A DNA stretch of 64,000 bases from Oscillospiraceae bacterium. Lineage in GTDB: Bacteria > Bacillota > Clostridia > Oscillospirales > Ruminococcaceae. The stretch is taken from contig JAFVOU010000046.1 of the NCBI GenBank assembly GCA_017505635.1, positions 100,686 through 164,685 on the forward strand, given 5' to 3'. Positions within the stretch are counted from its first letter, which is position 1, and each line of letters starts with the position of its first letter. Under the pieces are notes generated by a model. That model saw nothing but the letters and a program-made list of their open reading frames with translations. It did no database searches and was not told the origin of the DNA. Positions 45,291 through 53,717 of this stretch are shown one piece after another. A program made the position numbers and the translations under genes.

Positions 45291-46001
45291 TTGAAAACGC
45301 TGGTTATCATCCCTTGCTACAACGAGCAGGACAGCATCGTAAGGGTTATAGACAATTTAAAAAACAACGCACCGCAGGTTGATTATCTTATAGTCAACGA
45401 CTGTTCCACCGACAATACCGAAAAGATACTCAAAGCAAACGGATACAACTATATCAACAATCCTATAAATCTGGGTATAGGCGGCGGCGTTCAGGCAGGC
45501 TATAAATATGCCGCACAGTACGGCTATGATATTGCCGTACAGATGGACGGTGACGGTCAGCACGACCCTAAATATCTCAGCAAGGTTATTGCTCCCGTTG
45601 AAAGCGGTGAATTTGATATGGCTATCGGCTCAAGATTTATCGAAAAAGAAGGTTTTCAGACCAGCTTTATGCGCCGTTTCGGCATCAATATTATCTCCAC
45701 ACTTATTCTTCTGCTTACAGGCAAACGTATAAAGGATACCACAAGCGGTTTCCGCGCCTGCAACAGAAAGCTGATAGAGTTTTTTGCAGCCAACTATGCA
45801 GATGACTATCCTGAACCGGAAGCTATTATGGCATGCCTTGCAAGCGGCTATAAGGTTGGCGAGGTTGCCGTTGTTATGGAAGAACGCCAGGGCGGTGTTT
45901 CCTCTATACGCAGTTTAAAAAGCGCATACTATATGATTAAAGTTTGTCTTGCTCTTATCGTGGGCAGAATAAGCTTCAGCAAAAAGAAAGGCGGTAACTA
46001 A
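45291..46001 (+). CDS. GT2 glycosyltransferase
   Basis: This 236-residue GT2 enzyme begins at TTG with GGAGGG before it. GT-A motifs are VIIPCYNEQDSI, NDCSTDNTE and MDGDGQHDP, with TSGFRACNRK later. It lacks C-terminal membrane segments; the DUF2304 protein that follows by one base probably supplies membrane association. It likely adds a sugar to polyprenyl phosphate or the growing glycan. Donor unknown. Confidence 0.88.
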   Translation: MKTLVIIPCYNEQDSIVRVIDNLKNNAPQVDYLIVNDCSTDNTEKILKANGYNYINNPINLGIGGGVQAGYKYAAQYGYDIAVQMDGDGQHDPKYLSKVIAPVESGEFDMAIGSRFIEKEGFQTSFMRRFGINIISTLILLLTGKRIKDTTSGFRACNRKLIEFFAANYADDYPEPEAIMACLASGYKVGEVAVVMEERQGGVSSIRSLKSAYYMIKVCLALIVGRISFSKKKGGN

Positions 46002-46002
46002 A

Positions 46003-46374
46003 ATGATGAAACCTATCAATTTTTCACTGCACGCCATTCTTATCATCGGTGCTGTAGGATTTCTGCTTTTCATCCTCTATCTGATGAAAAAAGGCAAGCT
46101 GGAGGTTAAATATTCCATCATATGGCTGGCATTCAGCCTGTGTATGATTATATTTGCCTGCTTTCCTTACACCGTGCTTGTGCTCAACGACATCGCAGGT
46201 GTTATCGACCCGGTAAACTTTATCTTCTTTACACAGATAATCTTTATTCTGCTTATTCTGCTTTCTGTTTCGGCAGTTATTTCGGGATTCAGCAAAAAAA
46301 TCAAACAGCTTGCCCAGGCAAACGCCATACTCGAAAAAAGAGTGCGCGAACTGGAAGAAAAAATGGACAAATAA
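46003..46374 (+). CDS. DUF2304 membrane protein
   Basis: This 123-residue protein has three membrane segments and a short C-terminal coiled coil (about 92-122, AILEKRVRELEEKM). The pattern LEVKYSIIWL in the loop matches the DUF2304 family, which regularly accompanies GT2 enzymes. It likely anchors or partners the enzyme just upstream. It ends the fucosamine operon. Confidence 0.87.
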   Translation: MMKPINFSLHAILIIGAVGFLLFILYLMKKGKLEVKYSIIWLAFSLCMIIFACFPYTVLVLNDIAGVIDPVNFIFFTQIIFILLILLSVSAVISGFSKKIKQLAQANAILEKRVRELEEKMDK

Positions 46375-46383
46375 ACAGATTTG

Positions 46384-46414
46384 GGACGTATCCGCAGGGT
46401 TACGTCCTTTTTTT
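46384..46414 (+). terminator. Terminator of the fucosamine operon
   Basis: GGACGTA / TACGTCC stem with a ten-base loop followed by TTTTTTT. Confidence 0.85.
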
Positions 46415-46518
46415 GCTTTTAAAATCCATATATTTGGGTTTTATCTCAATGGCTAAACTTTGCTTTTGGATGTAATATAATACCATAAGTTAAATTTAAA
46501 AGGAAAGAGGGTTATATT

Positions 46519-46845
46519 ATGCCTCAGATTATCGTTAAAGGCATCACACAGGAACAGTGTGCCGAACTCAGCGTCAAAGCAGCACCTGAACTTGCAAAAA
46601 TAGTTGGCTGCCCAAGCGACTGGTTTGTATTTGACCTTATTCACAGCCGTTTTTACGACGAAAACGGCAGAACAAAACACTGCCCTGTTGTTCAGGTGTG
46701 GTGGTTTGAAAGACCTATGGATATTCAGGACAGGGTTGCCAGATATCTGCACAGCCAGTTTGAAAAAATGGGCTTTTATGCCGACCAGATAAGTTTTCAT
46801 ATCTTTGAAGAAGACAGATACTACGAAAACGGCGAAAAATGTTAA
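46519..46845 (+). CDS. DUF1904 protein
   Basis: This 108-residue soluble protein has the DUF1904 family's conserved WFVFDLIHSRFY and VVQVWWFERPMDIQDRVA segments; the tautomerase-like fold is suggested by its start MPQIIVKGI. Proteins of this family are of unknown function, possibly tautomerase-related (an N-terminal Pro follows Met). AAAGGAAAGAGG precedes ATG. It is monocistronic, between two terminators. Confidence 0.85.
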   Translation: MPQIIVKGITQEQCAELSVKAAPELAKIVGCPSDWFVFDLIHSRFYDENGRTKHCPVVQVWWFERPMDIQDRVARYLHSQFEKMGFYADQISFHIFEEDRYYENGEKC

Positions 46846-46850
46846 AAGAA

Positions 46851-46880
46851 ACAGCGGTGGAAAATCCACCGCTGTTTTTT
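46851..46880 (+). terminator. Terminator of the DUF1904 gene
   Basis: ACAGCGGTGG / CCACCGCTGT, 10 bp with a 5-base loop and TTTTTT tail. Confidence 0.92.
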
Positions 46881-46924
46881 ATTTTAAAAAACATTATTTT
46901 ATCAGACAAACCGTAATACAATTA

Positions 46925-46933
46925 TGATATAAT
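46925..46933 (+). promoter_or_regulatory. Extended -10 promoter of the Crp/Fnr-type gene
   Basis: TGATATAAT, an extended -10 element, about 30 bases before the start codon. Confidence 0.6.
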
Positions 46934-46964
46934 ATATTATATATTATGTTTCCCGGAGGTTTTT

Positions 46965-47678
46965 ATGAACCACAATCTTATATACTGCCCACAGGATTTT
47001 ACAGATGAAATGGAACATATCTTTTTAAAAAAGGGGCAGAAAATCGTAAAAAAGAACAGTTTGCCAAACTTTGTATATGTGGTCATTGACGGTATTGCAA
47101 ATACACAGTATTTAAACAGCAGTTGCAAGGACGTTGTTGCCAGTTTTTTTCTTAAAGGGGATTTCATCGGCGAAATAAATGCAATCTGCGGACAGAAATA
47201 TATGTTTGATGCTGTTGCACAATCCGATATGGAACTTGTAAAAATACCGGCAAATATATTTATTGAACGTATGAAAACCGATTTTCAGCTTGTACAGAGT
47301 ATGGTACAAAGTCAGAATAACCGCATAAACTATCTCGAAGGTTTTGCCCTTGCCAATTCATCGTTGCCTGTTTATGAAAAGATATTGCTGTTTCTGTGTT
47401 GTTTTCACGCAAGGGAAGACTACTGCAAAACCTTCAACAAAGATTTTCTTGCTGCATATATCGGCGCCGATGTACGCAGCATAAACCGTGTGCTTAAAAC
47501 TATGAGCGAAAAGGGTTTTATCCGTACAGGCAACGGCAAAATTTTTATTATTGACTATTCAAACCTTATAACTGAGGCTGTAACCTGTGGTATCGACAGC
47601 CAGCTGGACTATTTTTTCCTCAATATTGTAGATGGTTATCCAGAAGAGCTCAAACCTCTGCAAAATCTTACAGAATAA
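46965..47678 (+). CDS. Crp/Fnr family regulator
   Basis: This 237-residue protein has a cyclic-nucleotide-type beta-barrel (about 20-120, FLKGDFIGEI), a dimer helix, and a C-terminal winged helix (about 150-210, DFLAAYIGADVRSINRVLKTM). There are no clustered N-terminal cysteines, so it is unlikely to be an oxygen-sensing FNR; the ligand is unknown. A strong CGGAGG lies before ATG. The NhaC gene follows after a terminator and is a candidate target. Confidence 0.9.
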   Translation: MNHNLIYCPQDFTDEMEHIFLKKGQKIVKKNSLPNFVYVVIDGIANTQYLNSSCKDVVASFFLKGDFIGEINAICGQKYMFDAVAQSDMELVKIPANIFIERMKTDFQLVQSMVQSQNNRINYLEGFALANSSLPVYEKILLFLCCFHAREDYCKTFNKDFLAAYIGADVRSINRVLKTMSEKGFIRTGNGKIFIIDYSNLITEAVTCGIDSQLDYFFLNIVDGYPEELKPLQNLTE

Positions 47679-47711
47679 TATTTACCTAAACAGAACAACG
47701 TGATTTCTATG

Positions 47712-47738
47712 TGAAAAAAGGACAAATGTCCTTTTTTC
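47712..47738 (+). terminator. Terminator of the Crp/Fnr-type gene
   Basis: AAAAAAGGACA pairs with TGTCCTTTTTT across a very short loop, with further T bases downstream. Confidence 0.75.
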
Positions 47739-47771
47739 TTTTTTATATAATGAATATTATAAGTATATAAA

Positions 47772-47801
47772 CAGTTTTGACTGTACGTATTGTTAAAACT
47801 G
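47772..47801. promoter_or_regulatory. Inverted repeat upstream of the NhaC gene
   Basis: CAGTTTT and AAAACTG, 7 bp each, 16 bases apart, 26 bases before the start codon. The spacing suits a dimeric regulator such as the Crp/Fnr-type protein encoded upstream, but the link is inferred. Confidence 0.45.
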
Positions 47802-47826
47802 AATTTTTCCACAAGGAGGAAAGAAT

Positions 47827-49215
47827 ATGAAAAAAGAATATGGTAAAAATATGGGCGCTCTGGCCCTGCTGCCATTGGCAGTATTTGTATTGCTTTATGT
47901 AGGTACGGGTATTGTACTTTCAATTCAGGGTGTACCTATGGCATTCTACCAGATGCCTCTTCCAATTCCTGTATGTGCAGGTATTATCGTTGCATTTGTC
48001 CTGTTCAGCGGTAATATCGAAGCTAAATTTGACAAGTTTGTACGTGGCTGTGCAGACGACAACATTATCATAATGTGTATCATCTACATCCTTGCAGGTG
48101 CATTCTCTACAGTTGCAGGTGCAATGGGTGGTGTTGACAGTACAGTTAACCTTGGTCTTACACTTATTCCTGTTCAGTTTATGACAGCAGGTCTCTTTGT
48201 TATCTCCGCACTTATCGCAACAGCCTGTGGTACTTCTATGGGTACTATCTCCGCTGTTGTTCCAATTGCAGTTGGTGTTGCAGACAAAGCAGGGCTCAGT
48301 CTTCCAATCGTACTTGGTGCAGTTGTTGGCGGCGCAATGTTCGGCGACAACCTGTCCGTTATCTCCGACACAACAATTGCTGCTACAAGAACACAAGGTG
48401 TTGAAATGAGAGATAAATTCCGTGTAAACTTCCTTATCGCAGCACCTGCAGCTTTAATTACTGTTGTATTGCTTCTTATCTTCGGTGCGCCTGAAACAGC
48501 AGTTCCACTTGGTGACCTCTCTTTTGACATTATCAAAGTTATCCCTTACATCTTTGTTCTTGTATCTGCTCTTGCAGGTATGAACGTATTTGTTGTTCTT
48601 ACAGGCGGTACAATTCTTGCCGGTATTATCGGTATTACATTTGCAGGTATGACTCCACTTGAATTTGTTTCAAATACTTACAATGGCTTTATCGGCATGA
48701 GTGAACTGTTCCTTGGTTCTCTCTTGATGGGCGGTCTGGTTAAACTTATCACAGATGCCGGTGGTCTTGACTTTATCGTTAACAAAATCGGCACATTTGC
48801 AAAAAGCAAAACTTCCGGCGAACTTACAATCGCAGGTATCGTTTCTCTTGCTGACGCAGCAATCGCAAACAACACAATCGCTATTATCGCATCTGCTGAC
48901 ATTGCAAAACAAATCTCCAAAGAACACAAAATCGACCCAAGAAAAACAGCTTCCACCCTGGATATATTTGCCTGTGTATGGCAGGGCATAGTTCCTTGGG
49001 CAGCACAGCTTATCGTTTGTGGCAGCCTGGCTGGCGGAGCAATTGCACCTGTACAGATTGTTCCATTTATGTGGTATCAGATGATTCTGTTTGTATTTGG
49101 CATCATCGCAATCTTTGTTCCTGGTTTCACAGGCCTTGTTCTGAAAAAAGATCCTTGGGATTTTGAACATGAAATGTCCAGCAAAAAATATGCAGTACAT
49201 CAGAAAAACAGCTAA
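47827..49215 (+). CDS. Na+/H+ antiporter, NhaC family
   Basis: This 462-residue transporter has about 11-12 membrane segments and the NhaC-type GDNLSVISDTTIAATRTQG signature, which contains the Asp residues for cation binding. A broader reading (short-chain acid or malate/lactate antiport, as in some NhaC relatives) cannot be excluded. AGGAGG precedes ATG. It has a terminator after it and is monocistronic. Confidence 0.9.
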   Translation: MKKEYGKNMGALALLPLAVFVLLYVGTGIVLSIQGVPMAFYQMPLPIPVCAGIIVAFVLFSGNIEAKFDKFVRGCADDNIIIMCIIYILAGAFSTVAGAMGGVDSTVNLGLTLIPVQFMTAGLFVISALIATACGTSMGTISAVVPIAVGVADKAGLSLPIVLGAVVGGAMFGDNLSVISDTTIAATRTQGVEMRDKFRVNFLIAAPAALITVVLLLIFGAPETAVPLGDLSFDIIKVIPYIFVLVSALAGMNVFVVLTGGTILAGIIGITFAGMTPLEFVSNTYNGFIGMSELFLGSLLMGGLVKLITDAGGLDFIVNKIGTFAKSKTSGELTIAGIVSLADAAIANNTIAIIASADIAKQISKEHKIDPRKTASTLDIFACVWQGIVPWAAQLIVCGSLAGGAIAPVQIVPFMWYQMILFVFGIIAIFVPGFTGLVLKKDPWDFEHEMSSKKYAVHQKNS

Positions 49216-49249
49216 TATAATCTTCTTGGATTTTAATTGATACGTTTAA

Positions 49250-49279
49250 AGAGAAAGCCCTTGTAAAAGGGCTTTCTCT
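49250..49279. terminator. Bidirectional terminator between NhaC and SpoIIE genes
   Basis: AGAGAAAGCCC / GGGCTTTCTCT, 11 bp with an 8-base loop, followed by TTTTT on plus and TTTAAA on minus. It separates convergent genes. Confidence 0.88.
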
Positions 49280-49311
49280 TTTTCTGCAAAAGCATATCCG
49301 ATTTTACCGCG

Positions 49312-51549
49312 CTATACCCGTATAAGTCTTATAACCCCTGCAGTTGCATCATCTGTGCCGTCTGCTTTGTCCGTCAGCATACGTGCGGTTTCTTCGGCGG
49401 AAAGCTTGTCTTTCACAAGATTTATTCTGCAAAGCATTTCTTCATCCATTTGCACCCCGTCAGATACCACAGCAACTATCCCGCCGTTTTCCAGAACAAA
49501 CTCCGACTTTGCAATTTTAGTTTCTTTAAGTATTCCTATTGGCAGACTTTCGCTGTACAACCTGTTTATTCTGCCCCGGTCTATCACCGCGCTTGCCGCC
49601 CCACCTGCCTTGTAAAGTTCGCAGCGGCCGCTGTAGCAGTCCACACTCAGAACATCAAGTGCAACGCAGGACTGCCCTGTGCCTTTCAGATTAATGGCTG
49701 TATTGGTTATCTCGATTGCCGTTTCCGGTTTTACCTCTGACATAAGCAGATTTTTAAGCATTGTCAGTGCAGTGCGGCTTTCTGCCGATGCAAAACTGCC
49801 GGTTCCCATACCATCGGCAAGAACGGCAAATGCAGTTTCTCCCCTTTGAAAAAACTCACAGCTGTCACCGCTTATGCTGTATCTGCTTTTGCCTGCAGTA
49901 CCAAACTCGCAGCTGTACCGCGGCATCTGGACAAAGGTATACACAACACTGTTTTCACCTGATGTTTTTTCAGACTGAACAAATTTTTCGCCATATGTGT
50001 TTTCCAGTTTTATTCTTATGCGTTCAGTTTCATCGTCGGTAAAACTCTCCGATGCGGCTATGACGCACCTTGCCCTGTTCTGATAGCAGGTACAGTGCTG
50101 CACCCTTTTGCCCATTGATATAAGAAAATTATTAAGTGTGTATGTATACGCCGCATTTACAATGCCTGCCGAAGCCGCCTGCCTTGTTATGTCCCCCAGC
50201 ACCTGCGAAATTATAAGAAACTGGTTCTGCAGTATCTTCTGATTGTGTCTTCCGCTGCGGTAGACAAGCTGTTTTGCATTTTCCAGCCTGTTTGCCGCCA
50301 TAAATTCCTGCCTCAGCTGTTCTGCTTTATCACATCTGGACAGAAACAGGCTGTCAAAATCCGCACCTGCACCCTTTTGCATATCTGATGCAAAACGTGA
50401 AAACTGACCTTGTGTGTGACTGTAGTTATCCTGCCAGCATTCTGTATGGTTTCTGCATTTACGGCAGACTTTTTCCGCCACTGTGTCAGCCACATCCTTT
50501 GGTATGTTTTCCTTCGTCATCAGATTTGATATGTCTATAACCGTATGCCCAAGAAAGTTAAAACACCGGTTAAGCTTGTCTATCTGCTGCGTAAGCTGTA
50601 TATAATCCTTTTCGCCAACCATTACAGCATCATTTTCTTTATGTGCAAAGCTGATGTATCTGTCCGCAATAAAAACTGCACACAGAGAGGAGGCTGTAAC
50701 CGTAAGAAACACAAAGCTGTTGAATTTTGTAATAAAAAGCAGACTGACCGCCAGTGCAAGCAGCGCAGTACAGACATAGCCTTTTTCTCCCTTTGTTATA
50801 AGTGTGCTGCTGCCCAGATAGATAACCATAAAACCCGCAAACAGAAAAGAAAAATTTTTGTCCTGACACACCACAACGGACATACATATAAATGCCGCCA
50901 GGGACAAAGGAATATTTTCTTTTGCGATATAATATACCGATGCCGAAAACAAAAAGCACACAGGCAGGTTAAAACCGTATATATCTGCTCCGCTTAATGC
51001 CCCTGCCACAAGCAGCAGTGCCGCTGATGCCTCGAAAAGCTGTACGGGAAGCAGCTTTTCCCTGCAGTTTTTAAGCAGCTTAAAGCCCTCGTACACTGTA
51101 CCGGGCAGCAGCATCAATGCCGCGGTTTCCACCGCCGCTGCCGCAAAATAAACGCCCTGATATCCAAATGTAAGCACATAGATTTTACATATCGCAAATA
51201 CGGATGCGGCAAACCACACGGGTTTTATCTTTCCTGCAGGCAGCATATAATCCCCCAGCAGGTAAACCAGTACAAAGGATATGCAGGGCACATAAAATGC
51301 CGTGTGCAGCAAAGTCGACAGACAATATGCCACCGATGCACCTGCGCACAGATACATTGCCGTTCTGTCTGTACACATCTGCATTATCACCAGTGGCATA
51401 ACACAGAGAAAACTGTTCGACTCAACAGCAGACAGCGACATAATGCAAAGCAGAATAAGCGGTTTTTCCTTTATGGCTGCAAAGGCAGAAATCCATACTT
51501 TTTTGTTTTTTATGTAAAGTTTTTTTCTTTTCAGCCTTGTAGCTGTCAT
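49312..51549 (-). CDS. spoIIE: Stage II sporulation protein E (SpoIIE-type phosphatase)
   Basis: This 745-residue protein has about 10 N-terminal membrane segments (residues 30-310), a central region, and a C-terminal PP2C-type phosphatase with VLADGMGTG, VAVVSDGVQ and DDATAGVI, whose Asp residues bind manganese. In sporulating Firmicutes SpoIIE dephosphorylates SpoIIAA to release sigma-F in the forespore. The layout fits SpoIIE (about 800 residues); the central region carries a CRKCRNHTECW cysteine cluster, seen in clostridial members. ATG 51549 follows AAGGATG; an upstream codon has no site. Its presence suggests the organism can sporulate. Confidence 0.92.
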   Translation of the reverse strand: MTATRLKRKKLYIKNKKVWISAFAAIKEKPLILLCIMSLSAVESNSFLCVMPLVIMQMCTDRTAMYLCAGASVAYCLSTLLHTAFYVPCISFVLVYLLGDYMLPAGKIKPVWFAASVFAICKIYVLTFGYQGVYFAAAAVETAALMLLPGTVYEGFKLLKNCREKLLPVQLFEASAALLLVAGALSGADIYGFNLPVCFLFSASVYYIAKENIPLSLAAFICMSVVVCQDKNFSFLFAGFMVIYLGSSTLITKGEKGYVCTALLALAVSLLFITKFNSFVFLTVTASSLCAVFIADRYISFAHKENDAVMVGEKDYIQLTQQIDKLNRCFNFLGHTVIDISNLMTKENIPKDVADTVAEKVCRKCRNHTECWQDNYSHTQGQFSRFASDMQKGAGADFDSLFLSRCDKAEQLRQEFMAANRLENAKQLVYRSGRHNQKILQNQFLIISQVLGDITRQAASAGIVNAAYTYTLNNFLISMGKRVQHCTCYQNRARCVIAASESFTDDETERIRIKLENTYGEKFVQSEKTSGENSVVYTFVQMPRYSCEFGTAGKSRYSISGDSCEFFQRGETAFAVLADGMGTGSFASAESRTALTMLKNLLMSEVKPETAIEITNTAINLKGTGQSCVALDVLSVDCYSGRCELYKAGGAASAVIDRGRINRLYSESLPIGILKETKIAKSEFVLENGGIVAVVSDGVQMDEEMLCRINLVKDKLSAEETARMLTDKADGTDDATAGVIRLIRV

Positions 51550-51610
51550 ATATAGCACATCCTTTTCATATAATATATATCCGCAACAAGTATATGATGT
51601 GCCAAACAAA

Positions 51611-51642
51611 AAAACTGTCGGAGAATGTTTACCGACAGTTTT
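51611..51642 (-). terminator. Terminator of the sdpR-sdpI-CPBP operon
   Basis: AAACTGTCGG / CCGACAGTTT stem, followed on the minus strand by TTTTTTTG, 22 bases past the last stop. Confidence 0.85.
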
Positions 51643-51663
51643 CTTTTTTATTGTATATAATTT

Positions 51664-52536
51664 TTATTCTGATTTACGGCTTATCATAAGTGCATATACT
51701 ATCATAGGTATCATAGCGATAATACCGATTGGTGCAGGACCAAGTATCATCTGGTCGGCATATTCTGTATTAAGCAGCATTGCAGGCAGTGTTGCAACTG
51801 CATTGAATGCACCATGCGCAATGGCAGGTGCCCAGATGCTGCTTGTTTTTTCGTATGTCCAGTCCATAACAATACCAAGCACAACACAGCAGAAGCAGAA
51901 CAATGCCATACCCACAAAAGGTGCGCCCCAGTAAACAAGCCCGTATTCATATCCTGCAAGCACCATTACCGGCCAGTGCCACGCACCCCAGATGATACCG
52001 CCGATAACGCGGCCTTTGTTTGTGCCGTATTTATCCTTGAGCATAGGATACATAACCCCGCGCCAGCCTGCTTCTTCGCCCACTGCAAAAACGGCATTTA
52101 CAGCAGGAGCATAGGTAACACTCTGCACAAAACCGATAAGCACATACAAAAGTGGTGTTATGCCCATGGCAGTCATCTGCTGCATTACAGCTTCGCCAAC
52201 CTGTGCCGCAATATATCCGCCGCTTAAGTCAAGGCGATCAGGCATTACTGCATAAAACAGCACTGCACCCAGCACCGTCAGAACCGCAGGCATAAACCAG
52301 CAGACAAGATACATTTTTATATTCTTTTTAATCTGCGGTTTCCAGCCGATGTTTTTTACATCTGCTTTTGCAATAAATGCCGCCGCAAGAGGTGCAAACA
52401 TCGCTATGCTGAGTATTGGCGAAAAAAGCATCATCTGCCCTTTAACTGCAAATATGCTTGCGGCAATCTGCAAAGCCCAACCGATTATAAAGGTGAATGC
52501 AATATATACTTTAAATTTTTTATTGTCAAAATTCAT
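51664..52536 (-). CDS. CPBP (CAAX/bacteriocin-processing) family membrane protease
   Basis: This 290-residue protein has about eight membrane segments and the CPBP/ABI motifs: GEEAGWRG (Glu154-Glu155, Arg159), WGAWHWP and HGAFNA. These residues form the active site of intramembrane proteases; in bacteria the family often gives immunity to or processes bacteriocins. It is third in an operon with SdpR- and SdpI-type genes, 2 bases after the latter, which suggests an immunity role. The target is not known. Confidence 0.9.
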   Translation of the reverse strand: MNFDNKKFKVYIAFTFIIGWALQIAASIFAVKGQMMLFSPILSIAMFAPLAAAFIAKADVKNIGWKPQIKKNIKMYLVCWFMPAVLTVLGAVLFYAVMPDRLDLSGGYIAAQVGEAVMQQMTAMGITPLLYVLIGFVQSVTYAPAVNAVFAVGEEAGWRGVMYPMLKDKYGTNKGRVIGGIIWGAWHWPVMVLAGYEYGLVYWGAPFVGMALFCFCCVVLGIVMDWTYEKTSSIWAPAIAHGAFNAVATLPAMLLNTEYADQMILGPAPIGIIAMIPMIVYALMISRKSE

Positions 52537-52538
52537 TG

Positions 52539-53195
52539 TTATTCTCCTTCACCTGTATTGTACTTTCTGTACAAAAGGTAAGAATAAACAGTTGTTGCTA
52601 TAACTGTGCCCAGAACAGCCACCATAACAATTGCTCCCGCAAGTTTTTCAGCAAAGAACAAACCTGCAATCACTGTAACTACACCGCTTATTACAAACAG
52701 CATACCGCCAAAACGATGGGTTTTATTCCATACCCTTTCGTCAGAAAGTGTCCACATTGTTTTGATACCCATTGTAAAACTCTGTTTGCATTTTGGCAGA
52801 TAGTTGCCAACAAAGATAAACAATAAACCTGAAGCTATTGTAACTACTTTCATTATATCAAAACGGTGTGGGTCGTTTGCGGATAAAATTGTCATCTCCA
52901 TCATAGCCGCAAGAAAAACCACCATTACAAGTCGGAAATATGTGTAAAATCCATCCACTTTTGCATAACTTTTGCCTTTTGGGTCAATTTTAGGCACGAT
53001 AAAAAACAACGGTATCATACCAGCATTCAATGCCCACAAAAACCACAGTGTGCTCTTACTGCTGTAGTCAACATTGCCGTTAAGGCCCCAGTTTGTAACA
53101 ACCTCGGCAGGCAAAGACGGATAAACAATTATAAGGTGTACAAGGCTGGCCAGAACCACCAGAACCGCAATAATATCTGTAACTTTAAATTTCAT
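52539..53195 (-). CDS. sdpI: SdpI-family immunity-type membrane protein
   Basis: This 218-residue protein has six membrane segments. The first part has the DUF1648 pattern with PAEVVTNWGLNG, and the second part the SdpI signature GNYLPKCKQSFTMGIKTMWTLSDERVWNKTH (only its core cited). In B. subtilis SdpI gives immunity to the SdpC toxin and sequesters the repressor SdpR. It overlaps the repressor gene by 11 bases. No sdpABC toxin genes are in the window. Confidence 0.9.
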   Translation of the reverse strand: MKFKVTDIIAVLVVLASLVHLIIVYPSLPAEVVTNWGLNGNVDYSSKSTLWFLWALNAGMIPLFFIVPKIDPKGKSYAKVDGFYTYFRLVMVVFLAAMMEMTILSANDPHRFDIMKVVTIASGLLFIFVGNYLPKCKQSFTMGIKTMWTLSDERVWNKTHRFGGMLFVISGVVTVIAGLFFAEKLAGAIVMVAVLGTVIATTVYSYLLYRKYNTGEGE

Positions 53196-53460
53196 CTTTC
53201 TTTTCCCCCATTAAACCTGTAATCCATGTCAATATATCCTCCATAACAGAGGTGTTGATTTCGTAATAGACAAATGTGCCCTTTTTGCTGTCATCCACAA
53301 GACCTGCCTTTTTAAGTATCGACAGATGGTGGGATAAAGTTGCGCCTGTCATATCAAAATGTTCGCCAATCTCCCCCGCTGACAACTGCCCTTTTTTAAG
53401 AAGTTCCAGTATCTTTCGTCTTGTAGGGTCTGATAAAGCTTTTAATGTGTCCTGAAGCAT
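53185..53460 (-). CDS. sdpR: SdpR-like ArsR family repressor
   Basis: This 91-residue winged-helix repressor has KALSDPTRRKILELLKKG, then FDMTGATLSHHLSILKKAGL, the ArsR recognition helix. No metal-binding Cys cluster is seen, so it belongs to the SdpR/YvbA-like subgroup, not the metal-sensing one. ATG 53460 with GGGAG seven bases before is preferred; a 12-residue longer reading has no site. Its promoter is bracketed by repeated palindromes that suggest autorepression. Confidence 0.9.
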   Translation of the reverse strand: MLQDTLKALSDPTRRKILELLKKGQLSAGEIGEHFDMTGATLSHHLSILKKAGLVDDSKKGTFVYYEINTSVMEDILTWITGLMGEKKDEI

Positions 53461-53575
53461 ATCTTCACTCCCTTTAGCTGTACAAATAACTTTCATTTAT
53501 CAATGTTCCTGCAGAATGCCGGCCCAAGACTGTCATATTTAAACCCGGCTGCCGCACGCACTCTGCTGCAGATAA

Positions 53576-53656
53576 ATATTTAGATGTTTTTCTAAATATA
53601 TGCTATCATATATTTAGACGTATGTCAATCTATATTTAGATAAATTTCTAAATATA
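53576..53656. promoter_or_regulatory. Operator array of the sdpR operon
   Basis: Two palindromes of one design: ATATTTAGA-N6-TCTAAATAT at 53576-53599 and TATATTTAGA-N6-TCTAAATATA at 53631-53656. A half-site TATTTAGA lies between at 53611-53618. They cover the transcript start, the spacer, and just upstream of the -35, so binding by SdpR would block the promoter. The repeats are seen; the binding protein is inferred. Confidence 0.82.
53600..53628 (-). promoter_or_regulatory. Promoter of the sdpR operon
   Basis: Minus-strand consensus TTGACA (53623-53628), 17 bases and TAGCAT (53600-53605), giving a 130-base leader before sdpR. Confidence 0.8.
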
Positions 53657-53666
53657 CACCTAACAA

Positions 53667-53692
53667 AAAGGCATCGGTTTCCCGATGCCTTT
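53667..53692 (-). terminator. Terminator of the efp operon
   Basis: AAAGGCATCGG / CCGATGCCTTT, 11 bp with a 4-base loop, followed by TTGTT on the minus strand, 25 bases past the stop. Confidence 0.88.
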
Positions 53693-53717
53693 AGTTTTGT
53701 GTTAATTCAGCAAAGAA

